Below are positions 60,994 through 64,000 of a DNA stretch of 64,000 nt, piece after piece. The notes under the pieces were generated by a model, which was not told where the DNA came from, searched no databases, and worked only from the letters and a program-made list of their open reading frames with translations. Source of the DNA: Macrostomum hystrix (taxonomy: Eukaryota > Platyhelminthes > Macrostomidae); NCBI GenBank assembly GCA_950097015.1, contig CATNEN010000005.1, positions 3,339,501-3,403,500 of the forward strand, in the 5' to 3' direction. Each line of letters opens with the position of its first letter. Position 1 is the stretch's first letter. A program made the translations under genes and the position numbers.

Positions 60994-62251
60994 TTCGGGC
61001 TTTGTACTTTAAAACTTATTTGCCTGAATATCTATTACTTGTACATGACTGTGATTATCCTAATTTGCCCAGGAGTTAAGGCTAAGAAAAGTGACACTGT
61101 GTCGAGTTCGCAAATGTACAGAAATTAGGAAAGTTATCTCGCAGACGGTATTGAGTTCACATTTAGGAATAGCCATTTCAGGGAAAATGACTCATTCGAT
61201 TTAATTCTGTTCTCAAATGGCTACGATGCAAAAACGGCCGTGAGCATAACTTTAAATTGCCATTTCTGTCATCCAGTAATATCATGAAAATATAATAACT
61301 AGCAGAAGGCTTCTCTTATTTTAAGATTATTTTTTATAACGACCGTTTTTGTAACTCGCATTTGTCTTATCGTTTTGATTCGATATCCTTCGGTTGTGTT
61401 TTGCTAGAAAATAGGTTTAAAAACAAACCAATTTTTTCGAAACTTGGCTCCGAAATTTTGACAAAATTTTCGAAGTCTAGCAAAAAGTTTCTTCTATTCT
61501 TTATCAATTGCCTAAATAATTGAGTCCGAATACATTAAAACCTATAGTCTATAGGACACAGGCAGAAAAAGTAAGGCTGTAACAGTAGAGAGATAAGAAT
61601 TAGTGTGAGTCTGGTCTGAATTACATGCTATTAAGGCTGTGTACCCAAACTTTGCAGTGGCTGGTACAGGCCTGACTGGTACAGGCCAGAGCCACAGCAG
61701 TGTCAACACAGTGCAGCTGAGTCATTCGGATCACGCCACTTCTCGATTACCGGGCCAAATAAAAAAAACGTACGATTTAACTTTTGAAGTCCAGCTTATT
61801 CGACCTTATCAATTTGAAATTTGGTTTTGCTCTGACAAGTGAAAGTTAATTAATTAATTTCTGATTATTTTCATGATAAAAGTACAGAAAACCTACATGA
61901 AAAAAGTTATTTTAAAGCAATTATGGACAATCTATTACGTGTAAGCGTTTTTACATGTAAGCGCTTGTATTTAAATATCGACGAAAGTTAACTATATACT
62001 CTGGCTGATAAAATATATCATTTTAAGAGTTATGATTGACAGCAGCAGCTAATTTCGACTTAAATATAGTTATCTATGGTAACAATTCTAATCTAACAAC
62101 TAATAAAGCACATTTTCTGTATTGTAATTGAGCTGCATAAAATCAGATGCAGTTTACTACAGCAGCATTTAAGTAAATATTAGATCTATATCTTTTAAAA
62201 TAATACTGCGAACACGGGGACTTTAAGGTAAGGTATCTCCACTTTTGTTTG
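60994..62251. other. downstream of lectin-like gene, no gene recognised
   Basis: AT-rich with the likely 3' UTR of the lectin-like gene at the left. A 67-codon frame at 61639-61842 has no recognisable product. No RNA gene or SINE seen. Confidence 0.5.
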
Positions 62252-63110
62252 CTACGGAGTGGTGGTGCTTAGGGGTGGTGGGTGCTTAGGGGTGGTGGGT
62301 GCTTAGGGGTGGTGGGTGCTTAGGGGTGGTGGGTGCTTAGGGGTGGTGGGTGCTTAGGGGTGGTGGTGCTTAGGGGTGGTGCATGCTTAGGGGTGGTGGG
62401 TGCTTAGGGGTGGTGGGTGCTTAGGAGTGGTAGTGCTTAGGGGTGGTGGGTGCTTAGGGGTGGTGGGTGCTTAGGAGTGGTAGTGCTTAGGGGTGGGTGC
62501 TTAGGGGTGGTGGGTGCTTAGGGGTGGTGGGTGCTTAGGGGTGGTGTGTGCTTAGGGGTGGTGGGTGCTTAGGAGTAGTAGTGCTTAGGGGTGGTGGGTG
62601 CTTAGGGGTGGTGGGTGCTTAGGGGTGGTGGGTGCTTAGGGGTGGTGGGTGCTTAGGGGTGGTGCATGCTTAGGGGTGGTGGGTGCTTAGGGGTGGTGGG
62701 TGCTTAGGAGTGGTAGTGCTAAGGGGTGGTGGGTGCTTAGGGGTGGTGGGTGCTTAGGAGTGGTAGTGCTTAGGGGTGGTGGGTGCTTAGGGGTGGTGGG
62801 TGCTTAGGAGTGGTAGTGCTTAGGGGTGGGTGCTTAGGGGTGGTGGGTGCTTAGGGGTGGTGGGTGCTTAGGGGTGGTGTGTGCTTAGGGGTGGTGGGTG
62901 CTTAGGAGTAGTAGTGCTTAGGGGTGGTGGGTGCTTAGGGGTGGTGGGTGCTTAGGGGTGGTGGGTGCTTAGGAGTGGTAGTGCTTAGGGGTGGTGGGTG
63001 CTTAGGAGTGGTAGTGCTTAGGGGTGGGTGCTTAGGGGTGGTGGGTGCTTAGGGGTGGTGGTGCTTAGGGGTGGTGGTGCTTAGGGGTGTTGGGTGCTTA
63101 TGGGAGTTGC
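62252..63110. repeat. 17-bp G-rich minisatellite
   Basis: About 50 copies of taggggtggtgggtgct, with a 16-bp variant (aggagtggtagtgctt) and a 15-bp one. Variants recur in a block duplicated over about 360 bp (compare 62440-62600 with 62740-62920). The plus strand has runs GGGG, GG, GGG closely spaced, so G-quadruplex formation is possible. It ends about 200 bp before the exon at 63308. Confidence 0.95.
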
Positions 63111-63307
63111 ATCTACAGGGTGTAGATGCTGGGTGCTTTGGGTGGTGAATACTACGGATTGGGTGGGTGCTACGCGGGTGTTGGGTGCTAATTGTTGTAA
63201 GGTTACCATGGGACATGTGTATTATTGGACTTTTTTATCCAATAATGCCTATTGTGCGTAAGTCTACTTGCAATCAATCACATTTTTTTTCTCATTTTGC
63301 TTAGAAA

Positions 63308-63544
63308 ATGCGTGAAAGAATTGTCGAACAACTAGAAAAAGAATTCTTCACTCTGGAAGTGGAAGCGGGCTTTGTAGGCTACCTGCAGGAGACCACTCTG
63401 CTGAACAACATGGTCGCTCTGCCGATTTCACTATTTTTCGCTTCTCTAATTGGCCTACTAATCACCTGGTTGTTCACACTCCGCGCTACCGATATTGGAA
63501 CTGCTGACGTCAAGGAAGCCGAAAAAGACCCCACCCTGTCATAG
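63308..63544 (+). CDS. small single-pass membrane protein, perhaps a terminal exon
   Basis: 78 codons from ATG to TAG. A long T-rich tract and AG (ttttgcttag, ending 63303) lies 4 bp before the ATG, so this is the start of an exon, with a 5' exon beyond or across the G-rich array. The protein has a charged helical N-terminus (MRERIVEQLEKEFFTLEVEA), one membrane segment about residues 36-58 (MVALPISLFFASLIGLLITWLF) and a short acidic C-terminus. No signal peptide. If translation begins upstream, this is the C-terminal anchor of a larger protein. I do not recognise the family. Confidence 0.6.
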   Translation: MRERIVEQLEKEFFTLEVEAGFVGYLQETTLLNNMVALPISLFFASLIGLLITWLFTLRATDIGTADVKEAEKDPTLS

Positions 63545-64000
63545 CTGTATTTTATATGGCTTTATGAACTTCTACCTCGAGTTTACTGTCGGCTCCTTAA
63601 AAGTTGTTTTGTATTTTTATTTACGTAGAAAATCACAGATGTCGCTATTATAATTAACTAGCTCTACGTTACTTGACTGTGCATAAATACGAAGTGAAGC
63701 CTTAATGACGTATTATTGCCGACTGAAATTGATATCTTGGTGAAAAAAATAAATAAAACAGCTATACTGGGTTGGCAAAGAACTATTAAAAAGTGCCTAT
63801 TCATGAACGCCACATACTCGACAAGGTTTATGCCTAGTGGATATAAAAGTGTTGGACTCGCCGCTGAAGGTCGTGGGTTCGATTCTCGATTCCACGGAAG
63901 CAGTTTGTGTCCATTAGTAAGATACTTTACAATGGGTGCTAGCTAAGTAATGGCGGGGAGATACGTTGCAATGTTACACACACAAACACACACACACACA
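63545..64000. other. downstream of small membrane protein, ending in a CA repeat
   Basis: An AATAAA signal near 63748 fits the end of the preceding gene. 63979-64000 is a CA dinucleotide repeat running off the window. Confidence 0.6.
63825..63965 (+). mobile_element. tRNA-derived SINE, family B, partial copy
   Basis: Head gcctagtggatataaaagtg, B box ggtcgtgggttcgattctcg, then body ttgtgtccattagtaagata, matching the copy at 23836-24121. It is followed by the CA repeat. Confidence 0.8.

Overview
The window is animal (metazoan) nuclear DNA. All recognisable genes are split by introns with GT-AG junctions (one probable GC-AG), their products are animal families (integrin beta, C-type-lectin-like, ANKMY1, DENND3, a TIR protein, eEF2), and introns and gaps are AT-rich and full of minisatellites and tRNA-derived SINEs. 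An invertebrate, possibly a spiralian, is likely, but I cannot name the species or phylum from this sequence.

Layout: (1) 305-8091, minus: a DENND3-like Rab exchange factor, 10 exons. (2) 8854-14440, plus: eEF2, 6 exons, with an ATG-only first coding exon and six copies of one C/D-box snoRNA in its introns. The two genes are divergent over about 0.7 kb. (3) 16704-19118, plus: a small TIR-domain protein with a fascin-like C-terminal part. (4) 19672-25020: three long minisatellites and a SINE. (5) 25028-33545, minus: an integrin beta subunit in 6 exons; introns 2 to 5 each hold a different tandem array and intron 1 holds a degenerate one. (6) 33546-38377: a gap with one terminal-inverted-repeat element nested inside another. 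(7) 38378-52066, plus: ANKMY1 (MORN, ankyrin, MYND), 13 exons, whose last intron is almost entirely a 3.3 kb array of a 19-bp unit. (8) 54698-60993, plus: a membrane protein with eight C-type-lectin-like domains, 9 exons. (9) 63308-63544, plus: a small single-pass membrane protein, perhaps the last exon of a larger gene.

The protein genes do not form an obvious pathway. Translation (eEF2, and snoRNAs probably modifying 28S rRNA), membrane traffic (DENND3), innate-type signalling (TIR), adhesion (integrin) and surface recognition (lectin-like) simply lie side by side. The main structural theme is that most introns and intergenic gaps carry their own minisatellite (unit lengths 12 to 59 bp). 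The most unusual functional element is the intronic snoRNA family in eEF2. All exon joins were derived by hand from splice signals and reading-frame continuity; every gene closes in frame from ATG to stop, which supports the models strongly.
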